DNA of 30,056 nt from CBDUUP01 sp965370435 (GTDB lineage: Bacteria > Chloroflexota > Anaerolineae > Anaerolineales > UBA11579), in contig CBDUUP010000013.1 of assembly GCA_965370435.1 (NCBI GenBank), positions 1-30,056 of the forward strand. The letters run 5' to 3'. This document shows positions 17,001 to 24,055 of this stretch, in pieces. Numbering within the stretch: position 1 is the stretch's first letter; each line of letters begins with the position of its first letter. The notes beneath the pieces were generated by a model. That model saw only the letters and a program-made list of their open reading frames with translations, ran no database searches and was not told the origin of the DNA. Both the position numbers and the translations under genes were made by a program.

Positions 17001-18078
17001 TCTGGGGATGGCGCTCCGGCCTCCGTTACAGACCGAGGCGGACTTCCTGGTGGGTACCGTATACGTGACCGCAGATTCTGCTGATCTGCGGCGCGGCTTT
17101 TACACCATGACCCTGTCGCCGGACCAGCAGCGGCGGATGGTGACCTATCCCGAAAACGGCTACTACCTGGTGACCCTGCTGGATGAGAATGGACAAGTGA
17201 TCGGAGAGCGTTATTTCGACCCCATGAGGATCGGCGATGATAATAGCCTGGGGGATGAGGGCCTGATACAGGTGGTGATCCCCTGGAACCCGGAGGCAGC
17301 CTACGTCGTCATCAAGCGGAAAGATACGGTAATTTTGTCTTTGGCGGTAAGCTCGATGCCGCCAAGTCTTTCCCTCCTTTCCCCCAACGGTGGGGAGACC
17401 TGGCCGGAGACTGGCGTCCAGACCATTCAATGGGAGGCCTCTGATAACGATGGCGATTCCCTGCGCTACATGTTGGAATACAGCGTGGACGGCGGCCAGA
17501 CCTGGGATCTTCTGGAAGTGAATTTGTCCGCCACCTCCTACGAGATTGAGGCTGCCACGCTGGCAGGCTCGGACCAGGCTCGATTCCGAGTGACCGCCTC
17601 AGATGGCATCAACACCATTTACGATGAATCCGACGCCAACTTCACCGTCCCCCGCAAGCCGCCTCAGATCGCCATCCTCGAACCCATTGAGGGGGCTGTT
17701 TACGACAACAGCCTCTACGTGATGTTCGACAGCTTCGCCCAAGACCACGAAGACCAATGGCTTGAAGATGCAGCTTACCAATGGACCTCAGACCTGGATG
17801 GCAGCCTGGGAGAGGGACCTTCCCTGTGGGGTCTCCTCCTCTCCGCCGGGGAACACACCATCACCTTGTCGGTGACCGACAGCGATGGGAACACCTCCTC
17901 CAAAAGCGTCACCATCACCATCGAAAACGAAACCGGCCCGGTGACTGCGGCAGGCCCTAAACTGAAGACCGACAAAGTCCTGCTCTGGGGAGGCCTATTG
18001 GTCGTACTGGTGGTTGGCGTTGGCTTGATCGCCTATGGCGTGATCACTTTGCGGCGACGGCGAGAGAATGTTCGGTAA
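14056..18078 (+). CDS. Secreted, membrane-anchored metzincin-type metalloprotease with Ig-like domains
   Basis: 1340 residues. The start at 14056 is chosen because AAGGAGAG lies 5 nt upstream and it begins a signal peptide (about 1-35). Order of parts: an IPT/Ig-like domain (about 38-130), a Thr/Pro-rich linker (about 133-185), further beta-rich regions, a domain with the zinc motif HEIGHNNGFAH (His 897, 901 and 907; Glu 898) and a Met-turn DFMSYC (Met 947), two or three C-terminal Ig/PKD-like domains (SPNGGETWP, DNDGDSLRYMLEYSVDGGQTW, then VTDSDGNTSS), and a C-terminal membrane segment followed by RRRRENVR. The zinc motif plus Met-turn define a metzincin. It is probably displayed on the cell surface. 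I do not recognise the exact peptidase family, and the substrate is unknown. Confidence 0.85.
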   Translation: MKIWSSLLSTRGLVFLILLLIILPLGLGDNQPGLAAGQSAMFFPNISVNPGNGMAGASVTISGSDYTAGTEARVRWDGVDQNSFNMPAQPFSINWTIPYGVSPGTHQIGVCTGCGQGEFEQFSQVPFNVIAPSRTPTIRPSRTATTIPSNTPTTVPSRTPTITLTPFISFTPTETSIYTSTHTPTLEGCRDSITILHPEHAGDLGGVESTDFIVEVIYYGAEPLTIEFYVREHSTNILYTQWPDPLPGTVVEVETDPSNPNRWVFTVRDIPVPLGPYAFMVQIPRYHTCMPRSDKYTQFRNGFIPSATPRPSVCGDLGLSVEAELINFETGNGLGYYSRWLETQYGLRFEGSLKLLDASGGLGVLPRSGSHVGGSGEGMEFGSAFQPIRMSFDRGLQALGMFVGLDQVYSVTSEITAVLSVYGYRGGGGELTFLGAGTVSFPPEPTDLVYCVKFEAAPGDVIAKAELDYIDAAGTSIAERRLIDDLTLVYFSSVEDPAPGDTGGLPPDLPPVVDITGPSGAEVITAATVAVRANIAEDRGLAHVYYRINDGDLIEIGYSPVVGSPGEYFTGFNLSASLLDYNQTNTFTIVAEDTAGQRGSDSVILTLATPVPDLDIIIYKIEVIQTVQCLESPSCGPDNSIHLYTGKPTLVRAYVYSTGTDDPMPNISGQLCIRSACFPSMNRVTVSPNNDPVRVFRRELASTLNFIIPEFYTARAQSLQLLVTVNPDMRDALECCMGNNTMSQDALIRPSAPINVVTIGVARADGSSPDYVQARAEMLPFFKAVYPTGDVRFLTFAGDALMSLDYDFGSCGQLHLQEGWAGLLYDLLWKANLSGPDPDPMGRRSGGPVYWYGMVDESVGHGPHGCGMYPPYGFLAAGIVNTRWMHYADFAGEILAHEIGHNNGFAHPAGCDAANTNPAAPSFTGSYGVDLRYSGIFLYRPSSYDFMSYCGDDLGTWVSHITYRALGSGLYGVAQNPEWQPSLGMALRPPLQTEADFLVGTVYVTADSADLRRGFYTMTLSPDQQRRMVTYPENGYYLVTLLDENGQVIGERYFDPMRIGDDNSLGDEGLIQVVIPWNPEAAYVVIKRKDTVILSLAVSSMPPSLSLLSPNGGETWPETGVQTIQWEASDNDGDSLRYMLEYSVDGGQTWDLLEVNLSATSYEIEAATLAGSDQARFRVTASDGINTIYDESDANFTVPRKPPQIAILEPIEGAVYDNSLYVMFDSFAQDHEDQWLEDAAYQWTSDLDGSLGEGPSLWGLLLSAGEHTITLSVTDSDGNTSSKSVTITIENETGPVTAAGPKLKTDKVLLWGGLLVVLVVGVGLIAYGVITLRRRRENVR

Positions 18079-18152
18079 GGTTTCCGGTATTCCACCCGTC
18101 CTATAGAAGATAGACCGTTTATGAAGATTGCGTGAGAATGGAAAGTCTATAC

Positions 18153-18180
18153 TTGACATATTTCCTCTAGATGATATGAT
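18153..18180 (+). promoter_or_regulatory. Promoter of the selenoprotein gene
   Basis: Perfect TTGACA (18153-18158), 16-nt spacer, TATGAT (18175-18180), 45 nt before the start codon. It is the best promoter in the window and sits 75 nt after the preceding stop codon, so the small gene is transcribed on its own. Confidence 0.8.
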
Positions 18181-18225
18181 TTTCACATCCTTCAACGCGT
18201 TTGCATGACCAAAAGGAGTTAGCTC

Positions 18226-18702
18226 ATGAACCAAATCATCAAAGCCAAGCGGCGGATACTAATCATAGTTGGTATTTTGCTAACCGGGATGTTTATTCTG
18301 TCTGGCTGCGCCAGCGCGCCCCAAGAATCCAGTCCTACCGCCGTATCTGGCGCTGGAGCCTCATTATCAACTCGGACCGAATTCGTCGCCACTGCTCCCT
18401 CCACAGTTAAATTGGCCTCCGGGAAGGTGCAGTTGATCGAGTTTTTCGCCTTTTGGTGAACGACCTGCAAGCGCATTGCGCCCATCGTGCATGGGCTAGA
18501 AGATCACTACAGCGGCCAGATGAATTTCGTCTACCTCGACATTGACGACAATACAACCAAAAGATTCAAGCAGCAGCTTGAGTACGTCTCGCAACCCCAC
18601 ATTTTCCTGCTAGACGCAAGCGGCAGCGTCCTCGCTCAATGGATAGGCCCCATAACGATGGAAGAAGTGGAAGCGGCCATCCTTGACGCGCTCTCTCCCT
18701 GA
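18226..18702 (+). CDS. Thioredoxin-like lipoprotein, predicted selenoprotein (UGA = Sec78)
   Basis: 158 residues if the in-frame UGA at 18457-18459 is read as selenocysteine. A lipoprotein signal (about 1-28, lipobox LSGC, Cys28) and a short Ser/Ala linker precede a thioredoxin fold: LIEFFAFW, then UGA, TTCKRIAPIVHGLE, FVYLDIDDN, and SQPHIFLLDASGSVL with the cis-Pro region. In thioredoxins the residue after FW is the N-terminal catalytic Cys, so the motif becomes W-U-T-T-C with Cys81 as resolving residue. UxxC is a known redox selenoprotein motif. The frame continues undamaged for 80 codons after the UGA to a UGA stop. AAGGAG precedes the ATG. A hairpin starting 20 nt after the UGA fits a bacterial SECIS. 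Standard gene callers would split this into two ORFs. Alternatives are a nonsense mutation or sequencing error at this codon; the hairpin and exact position argue against both. Confidence 0.82.
18480..18496 (+). promoter_or_regulatory. SECIS-like stem-loop
   Basis: GCCCAT (18480-18485) pairs perfectly with ATGGGC (18491-18496), leaving the loop CGTGC. There are 26 nt between the UGA and the loop, inside the 16-37 nt range reported for bacterial SECIS elements, and the loop has G at position 2 followed by U, as in the E. coli fdhF element. It would recruit SelB with Sec-tRNA. It lies wholly inside the coding region. Confidence 0.72.
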
Positions 18703-18723
18703 AACGACCCTAAAACCATAATC

Positions 18724-18757
18724 AATCCCCCGGAATTTTCAAGCCGGGGGATTTTGC
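18724..18757 (+). terminator. Intrinsic terminator of the selenoprotein gene
   Basis: AATCCCCCGG (18724-18733) pairs with CCGGGGGATT (18744-18753) around a 10-nt loop and is followed by TTTT-rich sequence. It lies 21 nt after the stop codon at 18702, which supports transcription through the whole UGA-containing frame. Confidence 0.88.
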
Positions 18758-18760
18758 TAC

Positions 18761-18789
18761 TTGCATTTCATCCTTTCTCTCTCTATAAT
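18761..18789 (+). promoter_or_regulatory. Promoter of the large surface protein gene
   Basis: TTGCAT (18761-18766), 17-nt spacer, perfect TATAAT (18784-18789). The leader to the start codon at 18958 would be about 160 nt; I see no clear riboswitch in it. Confidence 0.6.
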
Positions 18790-18957
18790 AGAGGTACGAG
18801 AAAACACCCGAGACCCTCAACGCTCCAGGCGCTGCCTCAACGACAGGGAACCATCCATCACCGCCATCCACTTCGCCCCCATCCCCTCCCGGCTGAATGA
18901 TCTGCGCGTTGCCGCGTTATTCCGTGTCACCAACTAGTCGCCCGCAAGGAGGCTGAA

Positions 18958-21900
18958 ATGTTCAAGCAGCAGAAAACCCTCAACTTATTCCGTTCCTTAA
19001 CCGCGCTCCTGATCGCCTTCAATCTGGTAGGGGTCGCCGCCCGCAGCCTGGCCCAAGAGGCCGCCTCGCCCGTCCCGCTGGCCTTCCCCGCCCCCTGGAT
19101 CCAGGTCATGTCAGAGGGCTTTGAAGGGACCTGGCCCTCCACCGGCTGGACGCTGATAGATGAAAGCGTTGGCGATGAGCATTTGTGGGGAAAGGATGGC
19201 TCCCTGGTTCATGGCGGTTCCAATGCGGTCTGGGCAGCCCGGGGAGGGGCGAATGGGATTCTGCCCACCCTGGGCTACTACCCCGACTGGACCGCGTCCG
19301 TTATGAGATATGGGCCTTTTGACCTGAGCGACGCCAGCGAAGCCGTGCTGGAATTTTATTACGATCACGAATCACCTGATGGTGAGGATTTCTTCTGCTG
19401 GCAAGCCTCCTCTGATGGTACAAATTTTTACAACGGCAATTGTGTCAGCGGAGACCACAAAGGATATAACTACCAGACCTTTGACCTGACCAGCGTAAGC
19501 ACGGTGGGCGACCTGACCGGCGATTCCTCGGTCTGGATTCAATTCCGGTTCAACAGCGGTGAATTTAACAACGCCAAACAAGGCCCTTGGGTGGACGATG
19601 TGAAGCTGTGGAAATATCCCGCCCAAACTTTGGTAATCAACGAAGTGGACGCTGGCTCCGAGGATCGGATTGAGATCTACAACAGCGGCCCGCAAGCGGT
19701 GGTGATGGACGGCATGGACCTGAAAATCTACGATGACTATAACGGCCTGGCCCAATCCTACACCATCACCACCTTCACGCTGAGCGCAGGTAGCTACGTT
19801 GTCTTGCACGAGGGTACCGGCTCAAATGACGCCGCCAACATTTACATTGGGGGATCGAATTGGTGGAATCCGGGGCATAAAGGCGCGGTTTCGATTCAGA
19901 TGTCGGATAGCACCGGATTGGACTTCGTGCGCTGGGCCGGTTCGACAGTGACGCCGCCCTCCGGCACCTCCTGGACCGGCACAAACCCGCCATCACAAAC
20001 CTCTGGTCGCACCCTGGGCCGGGATCCCAACGGCATAGACACGGATGATGGCGACGACTGGTGTCTCCAACTCCCCTCGCTGGGAAGCGCCAACACTGGC
20101 TGCGCCTACGAAGGTATCATCCGTATCAATGAGGTGGACGTGGGAGGCGATTTCTTGAACACAAATGGAGCCATCGAAATATACAACGGTGCGGGGCAAT
20201 CGGTGGTTATGACCGGCTGGCATGTCATTCTGTACGGCGACGGTGGCGCAGTGGATGATGACTACGTGATCCCCACCTTCACCCTGGGCGCTGCCAGCTA
20301 CGTCGTTATCCATGAAGGGACCGGCTCCAACTCGGCCACCGATCTTTATACGGGTAATACCATCACTTGGGACATTTATAGTAACGGGGCTGTCGCCCTC
20401 ACCAACGGCACCACCGGGATAGACTTCGTCCGCTGGGGTGATTCTACCGTCACGCCTCCTTCGGGTACCACTTGGACCGGGACGAAACTACCTATTCCCG
20501 GCCTAAGTAATGTCCTGGGGCGGGACGCTAGCAGCACGGATACTGATAATAGCAGCGACTGGTGTCTTCAATCGGCCACCCTCGGCTCCCAGAATGGAGG
20601 ATGCAGCGCTACGGCCTCCATCGGAAATCTGGTATGGAATGACCTGGACCAAGACGGGATTCAGGACGAAGGCGAACCCGGCGTTGCCGGGGTGGCGGTC
20701 GAACTTTGGCAGGCTTCAAAACTGGATGAGACCACCACCGCCTCGGATGGCAGCTTCTCCTTCTCCGGGCTGACCCCCGGCGATTACCACCTGGAGTTCA
20801 TCAAACCGGATGGAAGTTGGACCTTCAGTCCCCAGGATCAGGGCGTTGACGACGCCGTGGACAGTGACGCCAATACATCTACTGGACAAACTACAACAAC
20901 CTCGTTGATCTCGGGTGAGAACGACCTGAGCTGGGATGCGGGGATGTTCCAACCCTCAGCCGCCTCCATCGGTGATTTTGTCTGGAATGACCTGAATCAA
21001 AACGGCATCCAGGATGAGGGCGAACCGGGCCTCGCTGGGGTGGCGGTCGAACTCTGGCAGGCCTCCAAAGTGGATGAGACCACCACCGCCTCGGATGGCA
21101 GCTTTATCTTCGTTGGCCTCACCCCCGGCGAATACCATCTGGAGTTCATCAAGCCAGACAGCAGTTGGAGTTTCAGCCCCAAAGATCAGGGCGGGGATGA
21201 TACCGTCGACAGCGACGGGGACGTCGTCACCGGACAAACCGCCACCACCACCCTCTCGGCGGGGGAAAATGACATGACCTGGGATTGCGGTTTGTACCTG
21301 CCGCCTGGCGACGACACCATCGGCGTCTATGACCCCTCCACCGGCAACTTCCTCTTGCGCAACACCAACGACGCAGGCGCGGCTGACCTGGACTTCCTCT
21401 TCGCCGCCGACATCACCGACGGGATTCCCCTGGGCGGGGATTGGGACGGCGACGGCGTGGACACCATCGGCGTCTTCTCCCCCAGCCTGGGCGAGTTCCG
21501 CCTGCGCAACAGCAACGACGCCGGGGCCGCCGACATCACCCTCCAGCACAATATTCTCAAGGGCGGCCAGCCCCTGGTGGGCGACTGGGATGGCGACGGC
21601 GTGGACACCATCGGCATCTTCCTGGATGGGAAAGTCTACATGCGCAACGCCAACTCCATCGGCCAGCCCGACATCAAGTTCAAGTTCGGCGGGGCCGGAG
21701 ACATCCCCCTGGCCGGAGACTGGAATGGCGACGGTTTTGACACCATCGGCGTCTTTGATCCGGTGGCCGGAGAGTTCCAACTGCGCAACAGCAACAGTAC
21801 CGGCCCGGCGGACATCACCCTTTCGCACAATATCCTCATCGGCGCGACGCCCATCACCGGAGACTGGGACGGGGACGGCGATGACACGGTGGGAATCTAC

Positions 21901-22014
21901 ATCAAGGGCAAAGTCTTCATGCGCAACACCAACTCCATCGGCCAACCGGACTTGAAGTTCAATTATGGCGGCGCGGGGCTGCTGCCCGTGACGGGGGATT
22001 GGGATGGAGGATAG
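18958..22014 (+). CDS. Large secreted surface protein: lamin-tail, SdrD-type and FG-GAP-like repeats
   Basis: 1018 residues with a signal peptide (cut probably near ARSLAQEA, about residue 33). Order: a jelly-roll-like N-terminal domain (about 50-220, GFEGTWPSTGWTLID to WVDDVKLWKY); two lamin-tail-like domains (about 224-383 and 388-550, starting LVINEVDAG and IRINEVDVG); two SdrD-B/Cna-B-type domains (about 553-668 and 669-784, VWNDLDQDGIQDEGEPG); and FG-GAP-like repeats of about 49 residues (785-1018) built on GDWDGDGVDTIGVF and FRLRNSNDAGAAD. No C-terminal anchor is present; the chain stops abruptly at GDWDGG, where a further repeat would continue. AAGGAGG precedes the ATG. A structural or adhesive extracellular role is likely but inferred. 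Confidence 0.87.
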   Translation: MFKQQKTLNLFRSLTALLIAFNLVGVAARSLAQEAASPVPLAFPAPWIQVMSEGFEGTWPSTGWTLIDESVGDEHLWGKDGSLVHGGSNAVWAARGGANGILPTLGYYPDWTASVMRYGPFDLSDASEAVLEFYYDHESPDGEDFFCWQASSDGTNFYNGNCVSGDHKGYNYQTFDLTSVSTVGDLTGDSSVWIQFRFNSGEFNNAKQGPWVDDVKLWKYPAQTLVINEVDAGSEDRIEIYNSGPQAVVMDGMDLKIYDDYNGLAQSYTITTFTLSAGSYVVLHEGTGSNDAANIYIGGSNWWNPGHKGAVSIQMSDSTGLDFVRWAGSTVTPPSGTSWTGTNPPSQTSGRTLGRDPNGIDTDDGDDWCLQLPSLGSANTGCAYEGIIRINEVDVGGDFLNTNGAIEIYNGAGQSVVMTGWHVILYGDGGAVDDDYVIPTFTLGAASYVVIHEGTGSNSATDLYTGNTITWDIYSNGAVALTNGTTGIDFVRWGDSTVTPPSGTTWTGTKLPIPGLSNVLGRDASSTDTDNSSDWCLQSATLGSQNGGCSATASIGNLVWNDLDQDGIQDEGEPGVAGVAVELWQASKLDETTTASDGSFSFSGLTPGDYHLEFIKPDGSWTFSPQDQGVDDAVDSDANTSTGQTTTTSLISGENDLSWDAGMFQPSAASIGDFVWNDLNQNGIQDEGEPGLAGVAVELWQASKVDETTTASDGSFIFVGLTPGEYHLEFIKPDSSWSFSPKDQGGDDTVDSDGDVVTGQTATTTLSAGENDMTWDCGLYLPPGDDTIGVYDPSTGNFLLRNTNDAGAADLDFLFAADITDGIPLGGDWDGDGVDTIGVFSPSLGEFRLRNSNDAGAADITLQHNILKGGQPLVGDWDGDGVDTIGIFLDGKVYMRNANSIGQPDIKFKFGGAGDIPLAGDWNGDGFDTIGVFDPVAGEFQLRNSNSTGPADITLSHNILIGATPITGDWDGDGDDTVGIYIKGKVFMRNTNSIGQPDLKFNYGGAGLLPVTGDWDGG
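20614..21300 (+). repeat. Tandem duplication of an SdrD-type domain inside the surface protein gene
   Basis: Two consecutive 348-nt units (20614-20961 and 20962 to about 21300), each encoding one domain starting ASIG(N/D). Long stretches are nearly identical at the DNA level, for example around GTGGCGGTCGAACT and GATGAGACCACCACCGCC. This points to a fairly recent in-frame duplication. Confidence 0.8.
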
Positions 22015-22076
22015 TAGTCAGTAGACAGTTGTCAGTAGGCAGTTGTCAGTGGATAGTGAACAGTGGTCAGTGGAGG
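22007..22076. repeat. Phased degenerate heptamer tandem repeat, about 10 units
   Basis: Seven-nt units of consensus GT(A/T/G)GTCA/GTGGACA run without a break in phase from 22007 to about 22076. The first unit overlaps the end of the surface protein gene and its TAG stop lies within the array. Nothing else is visible between the array and the small-RNA elements at 22166. Confidence 0.75.
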
Positions 22077-22165
22077 CAGATTGTTGGCCTCCACTGACTT
22101 TATGAAATATCACCCTCCCCCGATAATCCTTATGCTAGATGGCTACTAAGACCACGCACTATTAA

Positions 22166-22247
22166 TAAAAAAGTGCCCAGGCCCGAAGGCCTGGGCATGC
22201 ACAAGGAGGATTAGGGTGGGCACCCTACTAAGATACCAACCCTAACT
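22166..22247 (-). ncRNA. Predicted small RNA, copy A, with CCUCCUU motif
   Basis: Minus strand. A promoter is visible: TTGTAA (22277-22282), 17-nt spacer, TAATAT (22254-22259). The ~82-nt transcript would contain GTTAGGGTTGG, a 6-bp hairpin TAGGGT-GCCC-ACCCTA, an unpaired CCUCCUU (22203-22209), and a terminator hairpin TGCCCAGGCC-TTCG-GGCCTGGGCA with a T-run. CCUCCUU is the same as the 3' end of 16S rRNA. A second element of the same layout lies at 22403-22503. No ORF with a start codon is present. Confidence 0.5.
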
Positions 22248-22290
22248 TTACCTATATTATCATAAAAATGCTGATTTTACAAGGGGTGGA

Positions 22291-22315
22291 GAAAAATCCG
22301 ACCGAGCGGTCGGGA
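22291..22315 (-). terminator. Terminator between the two small-RNA elements
   Basis: CCGACC-GAGC-GGTCGG (22298-22313), perfect 6-bp stem, followed on the minus strand by ATTTTTC. It could end transcripts from copy B or from a weak TATAAC-type promoter near 22370. Confidence 0.6.
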
Positions 22316-22402
22316 ATGGGTGTTAGGGAGAGTGATGACCGACAATCCATTTTTTCGCCGCTCTGCGTTATATGGTCTCAGCACCTCTAAATGTTCATCA
22401 CC

Positions 22403-22503
22403 TAAAGATTAACTATGCAGGCCCAAGCTTTTCAACTTGGGCCTGCATAAGGAGGGCGGGATAGGATATACTAGCACATATACCCAACCCCAATGTTTCA
22501 CTC
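22403..22503 (-). ncRNA. Predicted small RNA, copy B, with CCUCCUU motif
   Basis: Minus strand. TATAAT at 22510-22515 (no good -35 box) precedes ATTGGGGTTGGGTAT, an 8-bp AU-rich hairpin, then CCUCCUU (22449-22455) and a 13-bp hairpin ATGCAGGCCCAAG (22415-22427 with 22436-22448). The T-rich tail is weak. The order GGGTTGG, hairpin, CCUCCUU-(A/G)TGCA, GCCCA hairpin is shared with copy A, which makes chance resemblance unlikely. Confidence 0.45.
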
Positions 22504-22597
22504 AACTTCATTATATCATTATTTTTTTAGCGGCGGGTAAATACTTGAGGTAAATTTTTATCCCCCAAAAGCGAAAATGCAATATTGCGACTGTTGG

Positions 22598-23797
22598 TTA
22601 GGCTAATTTTTCTACTGTGTCCTGGTCTGTTTTAGAAAAAGTAGTGACTTTATTTCGTCCCCGTTGTTTTGATTGATACATTGCCTTGTCGGCGTATGGG
22701 ATCAATTTCTGTAAAGTGTCGGTTTCGGGGATATACTTTGCGACCCCGAAACTTGCCGTGATGCGGATCTGCTTGCCATCCAATCCAAACACAAAATTTT
22801 CGACCAACTTCCTGAGACGCTCGGCCAGGATTTGGGCTTTCTCCAGGTTTGTGGATGGCAGAATAAGGATGAACTCTTCGCCCCCGATTCGACCGAAGAT
22901 GTCATAGGGTCTCAAACTTTGACTGACTACAAGGGCAAAAATAGCCAAAACATCATCTCCGATGTGATGGCCAAAGCGATCGTTCACACTTTTGAAATGA
23001 TCGATGTCTATCAATACGATCGCTAAGTCGGCCTCGACCCGGCTCATTTTGGAAAATTCCTGAGATGCCAGGGCAGCCACACCTCTGCGGTTCAAAATAT
23101 TGGTCAATTGGTCTTGGTGAGCGATTTCGGTCAGCTCATATTCGAGCAGCTTGATCACCATCCAAATATACCCAAAGGAGGTTCCGGCCATGAGAAGCAT
23201 CACTAAAATGAAGGCCAGGGCATGGACAGTCCCAGCATCCATGAACGAATAAATTGTGCTCTCCCCCAGGGTCCAGATCACCCGGTACACTTGGAAAACG
23301 CCATAGCAAGCGAATATCAACGCCATCATCCTGCCGGCAACTCGCCAGTGATCGGGGATATTGCGCAAGAATTCTCGTACACAAAGCGCGCTGAGCACAG
23401 CCATAATGACAGCGATGACGATGATCCGGGCGTTCACCGAGGGGGCCGGATAGGTGTAATAATAGAATAATCCCATGTGCAGGATGAGGGCCACAATCCC
23501 AAAAGGATGGACCTTTTCACTGGCTCCCAAAAACCGGCGGGTGCCCTCAAAATAAAACACCAGGGCCGCGGTGACCAAGGTGTTGGCGATGATGATGGTG
23601 ACGTAGTCGGGAAGGAGATCCCGAAAGCCCAAGAGGAACAGGCCAACCCCAACAGACGCACTGGCCGAGGCCAAAAAGTTAAAGCCTTTGAATTTTTTTT
23701 GCGTCCGCCCAAAAACGAACATACTGACAGCAAATAATATCCCCACACCGGTGGTTAGAAAACTCAAGGTTCGGATGTCGAGTTCGATGGGCTGCAT
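22598..23797 (-). CDS. Membrane-bound diguanylate cyclase (GGDEF)
   Basis: Makes the second messenger c-di-GMP from two GTP. The 399 residues contain six or seven N-terminal hydrophobic segments (about 10-215) that form an unassigned membrane sensor region, then a GGDEF domain (about 225-390) with the active-site variant GGEEF at 305-309 and an intact inhibitory site RPYD at 296-299. DxLTNILNRRG marks the domain start. GGEEF is a catalytically competent form. c-di-GMP often controls pili and surface attachment, so a link to the Tad genes is conceivable but not shown. The ribosome site is weak. The 258-nt gap upstream, up to the next gene, contains a short CCTTCC/GGAAGG hairpin near 23887 and GC-rich sequence only. 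Confidence 0.93.
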   Translation of the reverse strand: MQPIELDIRTLSFLTTGVGILFAVSMFVFGRTQKKFKGFNFLASASASVGVGLFLLGFRDLLPDYVTIIIANTLVTAALVFYFEGTRRFLGASEKVHPFGIVALILHMGLFYYYTYPAPSVNARIIVIAVIMAVLSALCVREFLRNIPDHWRVAGRMMALIFACYGVFQVYRVIWTLGESTIYSFMDAGTVHALAFILVMLLMAGTSFGYIWMVIKLLEYELTEIAHQDQLTNILNRRGVAALASQEFSKMSRVEADLAIVLIDIDHFKSVNDRFGHHIGDDVLAIFALVVSQSLRPYDIFGRIGGEEFILILPSTNLEKAQILAERLRKLVENFVFGLDGKQIRITASFGVAKYIPETDTLQKLIPYADKAMYQSKQRGRNKVTTFSKTDQDTVEKLA

Positions 23798-24055
23798 GAG
23801 GTGGGCTTTATGTAGAGGGTGGGTGGATCACAAATAGTTGAGGGATGAGAGATATGTTTTTCTCTAGTATTGTACATGAAAAATCCCCTTCCTGTGTAAG
23901 GAAGGATGAAGGAAAGATAAGATCACCAACGGGAGACAAGACCGCCAGGGAGCAGGGCCCCCGCAACGCCGGAGGCCCCTAACGGGAGGGGGCGACGGTG
24001 GGGTGGGGGTGCGGGGTTCAGGGGGGTGAAGAATGGTGTCAAGGCAGCAGGGGGC

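Noticed and set aside
18226..18459. A separate 77-residue lipoprotein gene ending at the UGA, followed by an unrelated 71-residue ORF
   Set aside because: The two ORFs are in the same frame and together form one thioredoxin domain; the second has no ribosome site, and its Met lies inside the conserved APIVHGLE segment.
20956..21945. 329-residue open frame on the minus strand
   Set aside because: It is the antisense shadow of GC-rich repeated coding sequence; the plus frame has a signal peptide, recognised domains and a Shine-Dalgarno.
22166..22460. Plus-strand hairpins followed by AAGGAGG read as leaders of small genes
   Set aside because: No start codon at suitable distance and no open frame follows either AAGGAGG; the T-run and promoter elements point to the minus strand.
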